Source of the DNA: Acinetobacter sp. ANC 4910
GTDB lineage: Bacteria; Pseudomonadota; Gammaproteobacteria; Pseudomonadales; Moraxellaceae
Assembly (NCBI RefSeq): GCF_004331035.1
Contig: NZ_SJNT01000002.1
Coordinates: 62,001-126,000 of the forward strand
Direction: 5' to 3'
Length of the DNA: 64,000 bases
The position numbers were made by a program, and so were the translations under genes. Numbering within the stretch: position 1 is the first letter of the stretch; each line of letters opens with the position of its first letter. Below, one piece after another: positions 29,525 to 38,997 of the stretch. The notes beneath the pieces are model-generated. The model searched no databases. It saw only the letters and a program-made list of their open reading frames with translations, and was not told the DNA's origin.

Positions 29525-30475
29525 TTAGTAACTTGGCTCTTCCTGCTTTAAGCCACCAAAACGCTTATAGAATTGTGGATGTGCAGGTGGCATTGAACCT
29601 TCTGAAGTCCGTGCGATGTCGAGGAAGAATTCATCCCCTGCCAGTACCACGGTTTGATAGAGATTACTGCTTAAATTACGTGAATTGAGCGACAGCCAAT
29701 TCGATGGCAATAATTCAAAAGGTAAATTCGGATCTTTCAATAAAATTCGACGATATTGATGAATCAATAAAATTCGAATTTGAAACGCTTGTATCGGATC
29801 GAGTTCATCTTCACTTTCGACCAAATTAAAGAATTCTCTGAAATCACTGATGAACTTTTCATAACGCTGATGTAGCTCTTGTACAGGCCAATTGATTTCG
29901 ACCATGCGTTTCACAGTTGGATAAGACTCTTGCCATAACTGTAAAGCTTCAGCTTTAAAGATCACCACTTGGTCGGTCATCTTCAAACTAAGCAACAAAT
30001 TTTGTAATTTCAGGTGATCACAGCCCGGATACGCCATAACATTGGTGGCGATATTGGCAAAACCGAGCCATTCCAACTCTTTTTTCAAAGTGACTTTATT
30101 TTCCAGTTCAACAGAACTGAGTAAGACCAGATCCCATTTTTGGTCCCACTCTTGTTGCGTAAAACTATAAATTTTCTGGTCTGCCATGATAAAGCGTTGG
30201 CGACTGCTTTCCGTGACACGGTAGTAACTGGTGCGTCCGATTTTCTCGGAAATCAGCCAACCATTTTGGACAAGGCGAAATACGGCTGTACGAACTGAAC
30301 GTTCGTTAAAACCAAACACATCCATTAACTGAATTAAGCTGGCCAGACTAATAATGCCACCACGGTGAAAAATACAGTCACCAAAGATGGTCATAATTAG
30401 CGAGGTACCACTCAGTGCTTCGTTGCTAATGAAATCATCAATGACTTGTTTTAATTTTAGATTCATTTCGTTCAA
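29525..30475 (-). CDS. paaX: PaaX, phenylacetyl-CoA-responsive repressor
   Basis: 316-residue repressor of the paa genes, released by phenylacetyl-CoA in known systems. The N-terminal winged helix is seen near 25-80 ([34 protein letters not shown]). The family's [15 protein letters not shown] follows near 82-97, and the C-terminal effector region runs to a typical end. It lies after paaK with a 56-nt gap and before paaY, the usual Acinetobacter order. Its operators are expected in 39943-40203. Confidence 0.95.
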   Translation of the reverse strand: MNEMNLKLKQVIDDFISNEALSGTSLIMTIFGDCIFHRGGIISLASLIQLMDVFGFNERSVRTAVFRLVQNGWLISEKIGRTSYYRVTESSRQRFIMADQKIYSFTQQEWDQKWDLVLLSSVELENKVTLKKELEWLGFANIATNVMAYPGCDHLKLQNLLLSLKMTDQVVIFKAEALQLWQESYPTVKRMVEINWPVQELHQRYEKFISDFREFFNLVESEDELDPIQAFQIRILLIHQYRRILLKDPNLPFELLPSNWLSLNSRNLSSNLYQTVVLAGDEFFLDIARTSEGSMPPAHPQFYKRFGGLKQEEPSY

Positions 30476-30531
30476 CTATTACCTTGTCAGACCAAAATGA
30501 TAAATCATGTGATCTATCATTCAACTAAAAC

Positions 30532-31824
30532 TTATGCCGATTTTCGAATATCAAAGACGCGTTGCGCTTTCCCCTCAGAACGTGGCAGGCTGCCTTCTGG
30601 TAAAATTTCAACCATGACTGAAATACCGACCATGGTTTTAATTTGGGCTTTCAATAAAGCAGCTATTTGCGGCGTCAATGTTTCACTCACATCTCTACGC
30701 ATTTCAGCACGAATATGCAAAGTATCCAAGTGTCCTTTTTTGCAAATTTGAATTTGGTAGTTCGGCACCAATTGTGGAATATGTAAAATTTGCTCTTCAA
30801 TTTGCGATGGGAACACATTTACCCCGCGAATAATCATCATGTCATCGCTACGACCAACAATTTTATCCATACGGCGCATGGTGCGTGCCGTACCTGGCAA
30901 TAAACGGGTCAAGTCACGGGTACGGTAACGAATCACGGGCATCCCTTCTTTGGTAATGGTCGTGAATACCAACTCACCCAACTCGCCATCAGGGAGCACT
31001 TCACCTGTTTCAGGGTGAATGATTTCTGGATAGAAATGATCTTCCCAAATGGTCGGACCATCTTTGGTTTCTAGACATTCCATTGCGACACCAGGACCCA
31101 TCACCTCAGATAAGCCATAAATGTCCAAAGCATCAATGCCTAGACGATCTTCAATCTCACGGCGCATTTCATTGGTCCATGGCTCAGCACCAAAGATCCC
31201 CGTTTTGATTGAGCAGTCTTTTGCTGTACCAAATTTATTTTCTAGCGCTTCAATAATATTCAAGCAATAAGATGGTGTCACCATCAATGCCGTCGGCTTA
31301 AAGTCCTGAATCAATTGCGCTTGACGCTCAGTTTGACCACCAGACATTGGAATCACAGTTGCACCCAAACGTTCTACACCATAATGCGCGCCTAGACCAC
31401 CCGTGAACAGACCGTAGCCATAAGATACTTGTATAATGTCTTTATTTGACAAACCCGCCGCACGTAATGAGCGCGCAACGACATCTGACCAAACATTAAT
31501 ATCATTTTGAGTATAACCCACCACAGTCGGCTGACCTGTCGTACCTGATGAGGCATGAATACGGATAATCTGTTCTTGTGGCACAGCGAACATGCCAAAT
31601 GGATAGTTATCACGTAAATCTTTTTTGGTGGTGAACGGAAATTTTGCCAAGTCGTCTAGAGATTTGAAATCATCAGGATGTACCCCTGCTTCATCAAATT
31701 TCTTTTTATAAACTGGACTATTTTCATAGGCGTGTTGCAGTGTCTTTTTCATACGCTCCAATTGCACATTACGTAATTCATCCACTGATACCGTTTCGAT
31801 TTTTTCCATTGCATTGTTATTCAT
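30532..31824 (-). CDS. paaK: PaaK, phenylacetate-CoA ligase
   Basis: First step of the pathway: phenylacetate + ATP + CoA to phenylacetyl-CoA, AMP and PPi. The 430-residue adenylate-forming enzyme shows the P-loop ASSGTTGQPTVVGYT near 94-108, IYGLSEVMGPGVAMEC near 236-251, and YRTRDLTRLLPG near 302-313. The C-terminal lid includes the hinge GRSDDMMIIRGVNVFPSQIEE. ATG at 31824; a second ATG five codons in is possible. It follows paaJ after 59 nt. Confidence 0.96.
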   Translation of the reverse strand: MNNNAMEKIETVSVDELRNVQLERMKKTLQHAYENSPVYKKKFDEAGVHPDDFKSLDDLAKFPFTTKKDLRDNYPFGMFAVPQEQIIRIHASSGTTGQPTVVGYTQNDINVWSDVVARSLRAAGLSNKDIIQVSYGYGLFTGGLGAHYGVERLGATVIPMSGGQTERQAQLIQDFKPTALMVTPSYCLNIIEALENKFGTAKDCSIKTGIFGAEPWTNEMRREIEDRLGIDALDIYGLSEVMGPGVAMECLETKDGPTIWEDHFYPEIIHPETGEVLPDGELGELVFTTITKEGMPVIRYRTRDLTRLLPGTARTMRRMDKIVGRSDDMMIIRGVNVFPSQIEEQILHIPQLVPNYQIQICKKGHLDTLHIRAEMRRDVSETLTPQIAALLKAQIKTMVGISVMVEILPEGSLPRSEGKAQRVFDIRKSA

Positions 31825-31883
31825 ATTTTAAGTCCTTAAGCAGTCTTCCTGACTGCGGGTTAATTCATTTTGGGATGATGTCC

Positions 31884-33095
31884 TTAATCCACATTTTCTA
31901 TAACCAGTGCGACACCCTGTCCTACGCCTACACACATCGTACACAGTGCATATTTTCCATTACGGCGCTTGAGTTCTTTCATCGCAGTAATCACCAAACG
32001 TGTTCCACTCATTCCCAATGGATGACCTAGGGCAATGGCACCGCCATTTGGATTGACACGCTGATCATCATCTTGCAACCCCAGTTCACGCATCACTGCA
32101 AGCGACTGCGCTGCAAAGGCTTCATTCAGTTCAATCACATCCATTTGATCAAGGGTTAAACCTGTCTGTTTCAATACTTTTTGTACCGCAGGCACAGGAC
32201 CGATTCCCATGTATTTGGCTTCAACCCCAGCTTGTGCAATTGCCATCACTTTCGCCAATGGTTTTAAACCATGCTTGCTTGCAAACTCTGGGCTGCCCAG
32301 TAATATACAAGCCGCGCCATCATTGACACCTGATGCATTGCCCGCAGTCACCGAACCGCCTTCTTTACGGAAAGGGGCTTTTAAAGCTGCCAAGGTCTCA
32401 ACTGTAGTCTCCGCACGTGGATGCTCATCGGTATCGATGGTCATGCTGTTTTTCTTACGATCTTGAATAGTCACTGGCAAAATCTCTTCTGCCAAAACAC
32501 CATTTTGCTGTGCCACTGCGGTTTTTTGCTGACTGCGGTAGGCAAATAAGTCTTGGTCGTCACGGCTAATCTGGTATTTTTCCGCCACGTGTTCAGCCGT
32601 TTCAGGCATGCTATCGACACCAAAGTTCGCTTTGAATTTAGGATTGATAAAACGCCAGCCAATGGTGGTATCGAAGATTTCAGGGGTGCGGCTAAATGCC
32701 GTCGTCGCTTTAGATTGTACAAATGGTGCACGACTCATCGACTCCACGCCACCTGCCAATACAAACTGGACTTCACCCGATTTAATGGCACGTGCCGCAA
32801 GTCCTACTGCATCTAAACCAGAAGCGCATAAACGGTTCACGGTAATTGCAGGGACTGAATCGGGTAAACCCGCCAATAAGGATGCCATACGTGCAACATT
32901 ACGGTTGTCTTCACCAGCTTGGTTGGCACAACCTAAAATTACCTCATCCAATTCATTCCAAGGCAAATGTGGATGTTGATTTTTCAAATACTGAATCGGT
33001 AATGCGGCTAAGTCATCGGCACGAATGCCACTTAAACCACCAGCATAGCGACCAATCGGGGTACGAATACCATCTAAAATATAAACTTGTTCCAT
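31884..33095 (-). CDS. paaJ: PaaJ, beta-ketoadipyl-CoA / 3-oxo-5,6-dehydrosuberyl-CoA thiolase
   Basis: Thiolase that cleaves 3-oxo-5,6-dehydrosuberyl-CoA and later 3-oxoadipyl-CoA. 403 residues. The acyl-enzyme Cys lies in NRLCASGLDAVGLAAR near 88-103, GGVESMSRAPFV follows, and the C-terminal active site has NPNGGAIALGHPLGMSG and CTMCVGVGQGVALVIE. Start: ATG at 33093-33095 with AAAGGAAGAAG upstream, giving MEQVYILDGIRTPIG. A TTG 24 nt earlier would overlap paaH and is unlikely. Note that pcaF-type enzymes of the ketoadipate path are close relatives; the context decides. Confidence 0.95.
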   Translation of the reverse strand: MEQVYILDGIRTPIGRYAGGLSGIRADDLAALPIQYLKNQHPHLPWNELDEVILGCANQAGEDNRNVARMASLLAGLPDSVPAITVNRLCASGLDAVGLAARAIKSGEVQFVLAGGVESMSRAPFVQSKATTAFSRTPEIFDTTIGWRFINPKFKANFGVDSMPETAEHVAEKYQISRDDQDLFAYRSQQKTAVAQQNGVLAEEILPVTIQDRKKNSMTIDTDEHPRAETTVETLAALKAPFRKEGGSVTAGNASGVNDGAACILLGSPEFASKHGLKPLAKVMAIAQAGVEAKYMGIGPVPAVQKVLKQTGLTLDQMDVIELNEAFAAQSLAVMRELGLQDDDQRVNPNGGAIALGHPLGMSGTRLVITAMKELKRRNGKYALCTMCVGVGQGVALVIENVD

Positions 33096-33108
33096 TTGTC
33101 TTCTTCCT

Positions 33109-34665
33109 TTAGCCTGCAATAAGAAATTGTTGTGATTGCGGGCTGTTTTGCACCTGTCCTCGTGCAGTTTTTTTCGCTAAATATATACTTGGTCTGTAGC
33201 GTTCTTCACCATAAACACGATACAGATTTTTTAGAATTTTTAAAATAGTGTTGCATCCTATTTTTTCCGCCCACTGGAATGGACCTTGTGGATAGTTCAC
33301 ACCATATTTCATTGCAGAATCAATATCTTGCTCAGATGCAATACCATGTAAAACCGCTTCACACGCTTCATTCACCAACATTGAAATAGTTCGTAACACA
33401 TAAAGTCCTGCATGGTCCTGTGTCCAAAGTGGTATCACATTCATACCAATGAACAAAATATCAACAACAGACCGATCAACTTCCGAACATGCCACTGAAG
33501 CTACAACAGGAATCGCTTTGGCTTGCGCCCAATCTGCATGCCAATCCATCAACACGACTTTCTGATCTGCATAATCCAGATCGACCGACTCGCCCAATGA
33601 AAGACGGATTGAAACTTCACCAACTAAGATTTCATCCTGCATGCCTTCTTGAAACTTCACGTCAAGGTGTGAGGCGTGTGCCAAACGCTGAATCAAGCCT
33701 GAAGAATGTTTCCAATCGCCTTTGACCGTGACCGCCAATTTCTCAACCGATTTGGCATAACGCACAGGCAATTCAAACTGTGGGCTTGGCGTTGCTTGTG
33801 CATAATCGTAAAAACCTTGTTGGGTTTTACGACCCAAACAACCTGCATCGACCAATTCTTTTTGAATAAGCGATGGACGATATCGCGGCTCATAAAAGAA
33901 TTCTTGATAGACACTTTGTGTGACCGAGAAATTGACATCCTGACCAATTAAATCAGTCAATTCACACGGTCCCATGGCAAAACGACCACATTCACGCAGA
34001 ATAAAATCTAATTGTTCAGGGCGTATGACATTTTCCTGTAACGCACGGAAGGCTTCCGCATAATATGGACGCGCCACACGATTGACGATGAAACCTGGGG
34101 TAGATTTTGCCAAGACAGGCACTTTTTTCCATAACTTCATCAATTCCAACAAAGCATCTGCAATTGCTGCTGAACTTTTTAAGCCGCGGATAATTTCCAC
34201 CAGTTTCATCACAGGTGCAGGGTTAAAGAAATGTAAACCCACAACGCGCTCTGGATGTGGAATTGCCGCAGCAATGGCTGTAATCGAAATTGAAGAGGTA
34301 TTCGATGCAAAAATTGTTTCTTTAGAACACACTTCGGCCAACTGTTGAAATAAGCTTTGCTTTACTTCTTTCTCTTCCACAATCGCTTCAATAATCAGTT
34401 GTGCGGTTGCTAACTGTGACAATTCCTGTGCAATACTTAAATTGGCAAAGGTGCTGTCATACAGCTCCTGGGTCATTTTTCCTGCTTGCACACGTTTCGT
34501 GAGTTGCGTAGCAAGTTGTTGTAATGCAGCTTCAGTTTTACTGACATCTACATCATACACAAAGGTTGGATGTCCATGCATCGCAGCCAATTGGGCGATA
34601 CCAATTCCCATGGTACCCGCACCAATTACAGCGATAGGCGCCTGCTGTAAATTGATTTTATCCAT
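33109..34665 (-). CDS. paaH: PaaH, 3-hydroxyadipyl-CoA dehydrogenase (NAD+)
   Basis: Oxidises (3S)-3-hydroxyadipyl-CoA to 3-oxoadipyl-CoA. The 518-residue protein starts with the Rossmann motif VIGAGTMGIGIAQLAA near 13-28. The catalytic block is GLHFFNPAPVMKLVEIIRG near 141-159 and TPGFIVNRVARPYYAEA near 185-201. A second 3-hydroxyacyl-CoA dehydrogenase C-domain follows near 415-500 (AMKYGVNYPQGPFQWAEKIG), giving the usual duplicated form. It starts 3 nt after paaG ends, in the same operon. Confidence 0.95.
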   Translation of the reverse strand: MDKINLQQAPIAVIGAGTMGIGIAQLAAMHGHPTFVYDVDVSKTEAALQQLATQLTKRVQAGKMTQELYDSTFANLSIAQELSQLATAQLIIEAIVEEKEVKQSLFQQLAEVCSKETIFASNTSSISITAIAAAIPHPERVVGLHFFNPAPVMKLVEIIRGLKSSAAIADALLELMKLWKKVPVLAKSTPGFIVNRVARPYYAEAFRALQENVIRPEQLDFILRECGRFAMGPCELTDLIGQDVNFSVTQSVYQEFFYEPRYRPSLIQKELVDAGCLGRKTQQGFYDYAQATPSPQFELPVRYAKSVEKLAVTVKGDWKHSSGLIQRLAHASHLDVKFQEGMQDEILVGEVSIRLSLGESVDLDYADQKVVLMDWHADWAQAKAIPVVASVACSEVDRSVVDILFIGMNVIPLWTQDHAGLYVLRTISMLVNEACEAVLHGIASEQDIDSAMKYGVNYPQGPFQWAEKIGCNTILKILKNLYRVYGEERYRPSIYLAKKTARGQVQNSPQSQQFLIAG

Positions 34666-34668
34666 GTT

Positions 34669-35460
34669 TTAGCAACCTTTATATTCTGGAGTACGCTTTT
34701 GCATAAAGGCTTGTACGCCTTCACGGTAATCGCTTGAACGACCTGCCAAACGCTGTAAATCACGTTCTAGAATCAACTGATCATCTAAATTGTTGTGTGC
34801 AGCCGCATGAATGGCTTTCTTAATCAGGGATAAACCATAAGTCGGTTGTTTCGCCAAATGTTCAGCCATTTTTTGTGATTCTGCTTTCAAGGCATCATCT
34901 TCAACCACTTGCCAAATCATGCCCAATTGCACTGCTTGCTCTGCTGGAATTTTATCGCCCAACATGGCTAAGCCCATTGCCTGTGCACGACCGACCAAAC
35001 GTGGTAGGAACCATGTCCCACCAGAATCTGGAACCAAACCTAAGCGGCAGAAAGCTTGGATAAATGATGCTGATTTTGCAGCAATCACCAAGTCACAAGC
35101 CAAAGCAATGTTGGCACCCGCGCCTGCTGCAACGCCATTCACGGCACAGATCACAGGTTTAGGCATTTCAGTAATCAGTTTGATTAATGGGTTGTAATAT
35201 TTTTCAATTGATAACCCTAAATCGGGTGCATCTGCATTGGGATCCACCACACGGTCATTTAAGTCCTGACCAGCACAGAAACCACGACCTTTTGCCGAAA
35301 TTACCACTGCACGAATATTGCTGTCTTTAGACCATGCTTTAAGTACGCTCGATACTTCTTTGTGCATGGTTTCATTAAAGCTGTTAAGTTGTTGTGGACG
35401 GTTAAAAGTGAGATAGCCCACTGCATTTTTTTCTTCAACAATTACGGTTTGGTATTCCAT
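34669..35460 (-). CDS. paaG: PaaG, ring-1,2-epoxyphenylacetyl-CoA isomerase
   Basis: Crotonase-fold enzyme of 263 residues that turns the ring epoxide into the oxepin form. Oxyanion-hole elements are seen in RGFCAGQDLNDR near 60-71 and AVNGVAAGAGANIALACDL near 105-123. The catalytic region SFIQAFCRLGLVPDSGGTWF lies near 131-150, with the Asp of VPDSGG marking PaaG rather than a hydratase with Glu. ATG 35460 overlaps the stop of paaF by 1 nt, so the two genes are coupled. Confidence 0.94.
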   Translation of the reverse strand: MEYQTVIVEEKNAVGYLTFNRPQQLNSFNETMHKEVSSVLKAWSKDSNIRAVVISAKGRGFCAGQDLNDRVVDPNADAPDLGLSIEKYYNPLIKLITEMPKPVICAVNGVAAGAGANIALACDLVIAAKSASFIQAFCRLGLVPDSGGTWFLPRLVGRAQAMGLAMLGDKIPAEQAVQLGMIWQVVEDDALKAESQKMAEHLAKQPTYGLSLIKKAIHAAAHNNLDDQLILERDLQRLAGRSSDYREGVQAFMQKRTPEYKGC

Positions 35461-36230
35461 TACACACCTCTAAATTCTGGTTTTCTTTTCTCTAAAAATG
35501 CATTAATGCCTTCTTGACGATCTTGCGTTGCTGCCAACCAAACAAAATGCTGACGTTCTAGCTTTAAACCTTGGCTTAAGGTCACTTCATGAATCGATTT
35601 CAAAGATTGCTTAATCACGCGGATGGCCAATGGCGCTTGTTTTGCAATTTTTTCCGCCAATTCCGCGGCATATTGTACGGTTAGGCCCACTGGGCACACT
35701 TGGCTAGTAATGCCATGTTGCAGCGCGGTTTGTGCAGAAATCATTTCCCCTGTCATTGCCCAACGCATGGTGAGTTGCTGCCCGACCAAACGGGCTAAAC
35801 GCTGCGTACCGCCTGCGCCTGGCAACATACCAAGTCCAATTTCTGGCAAAGCAAATTGTGCATTTTCACCTGCAAGCACGATGTCACCATGCAGTGCCAA
35901 TTCAAAACCTGCACCAAAGGCATAGCCATTGATCGCCATAATCAGGGGTTTAGAAAACTCATCAATACGCTTCCACAATTGTGGGCGCAGGTCTTGCTGA
36001 ATACTGACCACATCCAGCTTAGACAATTCATTCAGGTCTGCACCTGCGGCAAAACATTGTGGATTGCCGGTAATCACCACCGTTTTCACCGCACTATCCG
36101 CTTCAAGCTGTTGCAGGCAGTCGGCAATTTCTTGCAAGGTGGCATTGTTTAAGGCATTACGTTTTTCAGGTCGGTTCAGTTCAATCAGTACTACGCCTGA
36201 TTTTGGAGAACTGGTTTTAATGTATTCCAT
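35460..36230 (-). CDS. paaF: PaaF, 2,3-dehydroadipyl-CoA hydratase
   Basis: Crotonase-fold hydratase of 256 residues acting on 2,3-dehydroadipyl-CoA. Motifs: CFAAGADLNELSKLD near 59-73, INGYAFGAGFELALHGD near 99-115, and FALPEIGLGMLPGAGGTQRL near 126-145 with the catalytic Glu pair typical of true hydratases. The C-terminal end EKRKPEFRG is shared with PaaG-type proteins. It is 21 nt downstream of paaE. Confidence 0.94.
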   Translation of the reverse strand: MEYIKTSSPKSGVVLIELNRPEKRNALNNATLQEIADCLQQLEADSAVKTVVITGNPQCFAAGADLNELSKLDVVSIQQDLRPQLWKRIDEFSKPLIMAINGYAFGAGFELALHGDIVLAGENAQFALPEIGLGMLPGAGGTQRLARLVGQQLTMRWAMTGEMISAQTALQHGITSQVCPVGLTVQYAAELAEKIAKQAPLAIRVIKQSLKSIHEVTLSQGLKLERQHFVWLAATQDRQEGINAFLEKRKPEFRGV

Positions 36231-36251
36231 CTTACCGCTCCTTGTTCGGGC

Positions 36252-37310
36252 TTATTCATCAAAGCTCAAACGAACATTGGCTGACGTTGGCAATGCTTGA
36301 CAGCTCAACACATAACCTTTTTCGACTTCATCTTGTTCAAGGCTATAGTTAATCGCCATTTCAACCTGACCTTCGAGCACCTTACATTTACAGGTTGCAC
36401 AAACACCGCCTTTACAGGCATACGGTAAGTCTGCACCTGCACGCAGTGCTGCATCTAAAATACTGTCATCCTGTTTAGATACTTCAATGATCAGTTCACG
36501 ACCATCCAGAATAATGTTGACCTTTTCTTCGCTACGGCTTTCGATTTGCTGTGCCGTTGCTCGTGGTGCCGTGCCAGTATTGAAGCGTTCGGTGTGAATT
36601 TTGCTGCGCTCGATACCAAATGTTGGCAGTACTGTTTCTACGGCGGTCATCATTTCTTCTGGACCGCAGGCAAAACAATGATCCGTATTTGCCTGAATTA
36701 ATTGAGCCTTGAACAGTTGCTGTAATTTTTCTGCATCAATACGGCCATTAAAAATTTCACTGTCGTTCATTTCACGAGAAAAGATATTGATCAGTTGCAA
36801 ACGCTCTTTAAAACGGTCTTTTAAATCCATGATTTGTTCTGCAAACATGGTTTGTTTCCAAGAACGGTTGCCATAGACCAAAGTAAACTGTGCATCTGCT
36901 TGGCGGTTTAAGACCGATTTCACAATCGATAAGATTGGGGTAATGCCACTGCCCGCAGCAAAACCAAGGTAATTTTGACCGCCCACTTTGGCGGCTTTTT
37001 GGAAGAACACGCCTTGCGGTGGCATCACTTCAAGTACATCGCCTGCTTTTAAGTGATCATTGGCCCACGTTGAAAATTGCCCTTGATCAATTTTTTTAAT
37101 CGCAATACTCATGTCTTCTGCGACATCGCTACAAATGGAGTAGCAACGGCGTAATTCGCCTTCATCAGTCATATGACGAATGGTTAAGTGTTGTCCTGGC
37201 TGATATTCAAATGCAGCGAACTGCTCAGGTGCCAAATCAAATGCAATGCAAATTGCCTGTTCAGTTTGTGGCTGAATGGATTTAATCGTTAATGGTACAA
37301 ATTGGCTCAT
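36252..37310 (-). CDS. paaE: PaaE, reductase of phenylacetyl-CoA epoxidase
   Basis: Electron-transfer subunit (NADPH to FAD to [2Fe-2S]) that powers the PaaABC oxygenase. 352 residues. The FAD-binding barrel has RRCYSICSD near 54-62, the nucleotide-binding half has YLGFAAGSGITPILSIVKS near 114-132, and ACGPEEMM lies near 216. The plant-type ferredoxin domain is C-terminal with the ligands of CKGGVCATCKC near 303-313 and a last Cys in LSCQALP. Follows paaD by 67 nt. Confidence 0.96.
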   Translation of the reverse strand: MSQFVPLTIKSIQPQTEQAICIAFDLAPEQFAAFEYQPGQHLTIRHMTDEGELRRCYSICSDVAEDMSIAIKKIDQGQFSTWANDHLKAGDVLEVMPPQGVFFQKAAKVGGQNYLGFAAGSGITPILSIVKSVLNRQADAQFTLVYGNRSWKQTMFAEQIMDLKDRFKERLQLINIFSREMNDSEIFNGRIDAEKLQQLFKAQLIQANTDHCFACGPEEMMTAVETVLPTFGIERSKIHTERFNTGTAPRATAQQIESRSEEKVNIILDGRELIIEVSKQDDSILDAALRAGADLPYACKGGVCATCKCKVLEGQVEMAINYSLEQDEVEKGYVLSCQALPTSANVRLSFDE

Positions 37311-37377
37311 CTAAAATTCCCTCTTTCTTTTCGATTTTTCAATGTGTGAGACATGGGTTCTTTGCAAATGTCTTGAA

Positions 37378-37887
37378 TTAAATGCACTTGAAATAATCGA
37401 AAGGTTCTAAGCAGTCTTGGCAACGATATAAGGCTTTACATGCTGTCGAACTAAATTCACTTAATAATTTGGTGTGCTGACTGTGGCAACGCGGACATTG
37501 AATGCCATCGGTCAAAGCGACATGCGTACCACAACTGTGAGCATTCCCCTGCGGTGGCGCAATTCCATATTGCTGCAATTTTTCTTTGCCCGCTTCGCTC
37601 ATCCAATCTGTGGTCCACACTTCGGAAAGATCCACCACCACTTTTACTGGGGTCAAACCTTTGGCTGCAAAGGCTTGGGTAATATCTGCCGTGAGCACAT
37701 CCGTCGCGGGGCAGCCGCTATAGGTTGGCGTGAGTCGCACGACAATTTCATTCTGCGCGTTGAGTTCAACACCACGAATCATGCCTAAATCAAGCACAGA
37801 CAAGACTGGAATTTCAGGATCAGAGACCTGCGCTAACACACTCCAGCATTCATCTGCGACATGTCGAATTAAATTCATACGACTCAC
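37378..37887 (-). CDS. paaD: PaaD, Fe-S assembly factor of phenylacetyl-CoA epoxidase
   Basis: 169-residue DUF59/MIP18-type protein needed for maturation of the epoxidase complex. The N-terminal DUF59 domain shows VSDPEIPVLSVLDLGMI near 21-37 and TYSGCPATDVLTADI near 74-88. The C-terminal part carries a zinc-ribbon-like set of Cys: CPRCHSQHTKLL, then CKALYRCQDCLEPF. Start ATG 37887; a second ATG lies three codons later. It is between paaC (17-nt gap) and paaE. Confidence 0.94.
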   Translation of the reverse strand: MSRMNLIRHVADECWSVLAQVSDPEIPVLSVLDLGMIRGVELNAQNEIVVRLTPTYSGCPATDVLTADITQAFAAKGLTPVKVVVDLSEVWTTDWMSEAGKEKLQQYGIAPPQGNAHSCGTHVALTDGIQCPRCHSQHTKLLSEFSSTACKALYRCQDCLEPFDYFKCI

Positions 37888-37903
37888 TCCCTGTGATTTC
37901 GTT

Positions 37904-38659
37904 TTACCAAGTCATATTTGGATATGAACGTTGTATGTATTGCATTTCTGCGAGGATGTAACCCAAGTGTTCCGTGTGCAGTCCTTGTTTTGCACCACTT
38001 CGATAGGCACCTGTTTCTGGAAGACTGAGTTGCATACGGACAAGTTCTGATTGCACAGTCTCAAGCCATTGATCTTTTAAAATTTCAAGATTTGGAATTA
38101 AACCTGCATCAACCAACTGCATTTCATCAGCGCTAAGCTGGAACAATTCTTGAGTAAAACGCCATAACTGGTTTAAACCATTTTGAGTTTTTTCATGCGC
38201 TTCGGCAGTGCCCAAGCTCAAACGCTCCATCCATGTGGTCGAAAAACGTAAGTGATATTTCACTTCTTTTAAAGATTTGAGCGCAAATGCAGAAACATCG
38301 GCGTGGCTGCTGTTGGTTAATGCTGCCAACAACAATGCATGGTAATGATCCATCAACCATTGACGCACGATGGTTTGTGCAAAATCACCATTCGGCTGTT
38401 CAGCCAACAATAAATTACGGTATTCACGTTCTGTTCTGAAATACGCCAGTTGGTCTTCATCGCGATCTAAACCTTCAATCTGACCAGCAAGACTTAAGGC
38501 TGTGCGTGCCTGACCTAACAAATCCAGACCAATATTGGCTAAAGCAATATCGAGTTCTAACTCTGGTGCATGTCCACACCATTCAGCCAAACGGTGTGAC
38601 AGGATCAGTTGGCTATCGCCCACATGTAACAGAAATTCTGCTAAAACTTGCTTACTCAT
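37904..38659 (-). CDS. paaC: PaaC, structural subunit of phenylacetyl-CoA epoxidase
   Basis: 251-residue ferritin-fold partner of PaaA; it lacks the active di-iron centre but forms the PaaAC core. Characteristic text includes LSHRLAEWCGHAPELELDIA near 20-39, IGLDLLGQARTALSLAG near 43-59, and VKYHLRFSTTWMERLSLGTAEAH near 132-154. Length matches the family. Located 17 nt after paaB, in the order A-B-C-D-E. Confidence 0.95.
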   Translation of the reverse strand: MSKQVLAEFLLHVGDSQLILSHRLAEWCGHAPELELDIALANIGLDLLGQARTALSLAGQIEGLDRDEDQLAYFRTEREYRNLLLAEQPNGDFAQTIVRQWLMDHYHALLLAALTNSSHADVSAFALKSLKEVKYHLRFSTTWMERLSLGTAEAHEKTQNGLNQLWRFTQELFQLSADEMQLVDAGLIPNLEILKDQWLETVQSELVRMQLSLPETGAYRSGAKQGLHTEHLGYILAEMQYIQRSYPNMTW

Positions 38660-38676
38660 GGTTTTTCTCCCTTCCC

Positions 38677-38967
38677 TTACATGTGCTCAATGCCATCTGG
38701 AATGTTGTAAAACGTAGGATGGCGATAAACCTTATCTAAAGAGGGATCGAAAAATTCTGGTTTTTCGTCAGGTTGAGAAGATCTAATCAACTCAGATTTA
38801 ATCACCCAAATACTGATGCCTTCATTGCGACGTGTATAGACATCACGTGCATTTTGCAGTGCCACTTCATCATCCGATGCACGAATACTACCCACATGGC
38901 GATGACTTAAACCTTGTTTACTGCGGATAAACACTTCGTAAAGTGACCAGTTATTTTTGTTATCCAT
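38677..38967 (-). CDS. paaB: PaaB, small subunit of phenylacetyl-CoA epoxidase
   Basis: 96-residue bridging subunit of the PaaABCE complex. The family signature WSLYEVFIRSKQGLSHRHVG near 7-26 and ARDVYTRRNEGISIWVIKS near 40-58 are both present. I choose the ATG at 38967 (MDNKNNWSLYEVF) over the ATG 18 nt upstream because family members begin close to this point, but GAAGGG spacing does not settle it. It lies 30 nt after paaA. Confidence 0.95.
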   Translation of the reverse strand: MDNKNNWSLYEVFIRSKQGLSHRHVGSIRASDDEVALQNARDVYTRRNEGISIWVIKSELIRSSQPDEKPEFFDPSLDKVYRHPTFYNIPDGIEHM

Positions 38968-38997
38968 GACCTTATTTCCCTTCATCTCTGATCTGAA

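Noticed and set aside
33096..33119. TTG start for paaJ eight codons upstream
   Set aside because: Overlaps the paaH stop and the better ATG has a clear AAAGGAAGAAG site.
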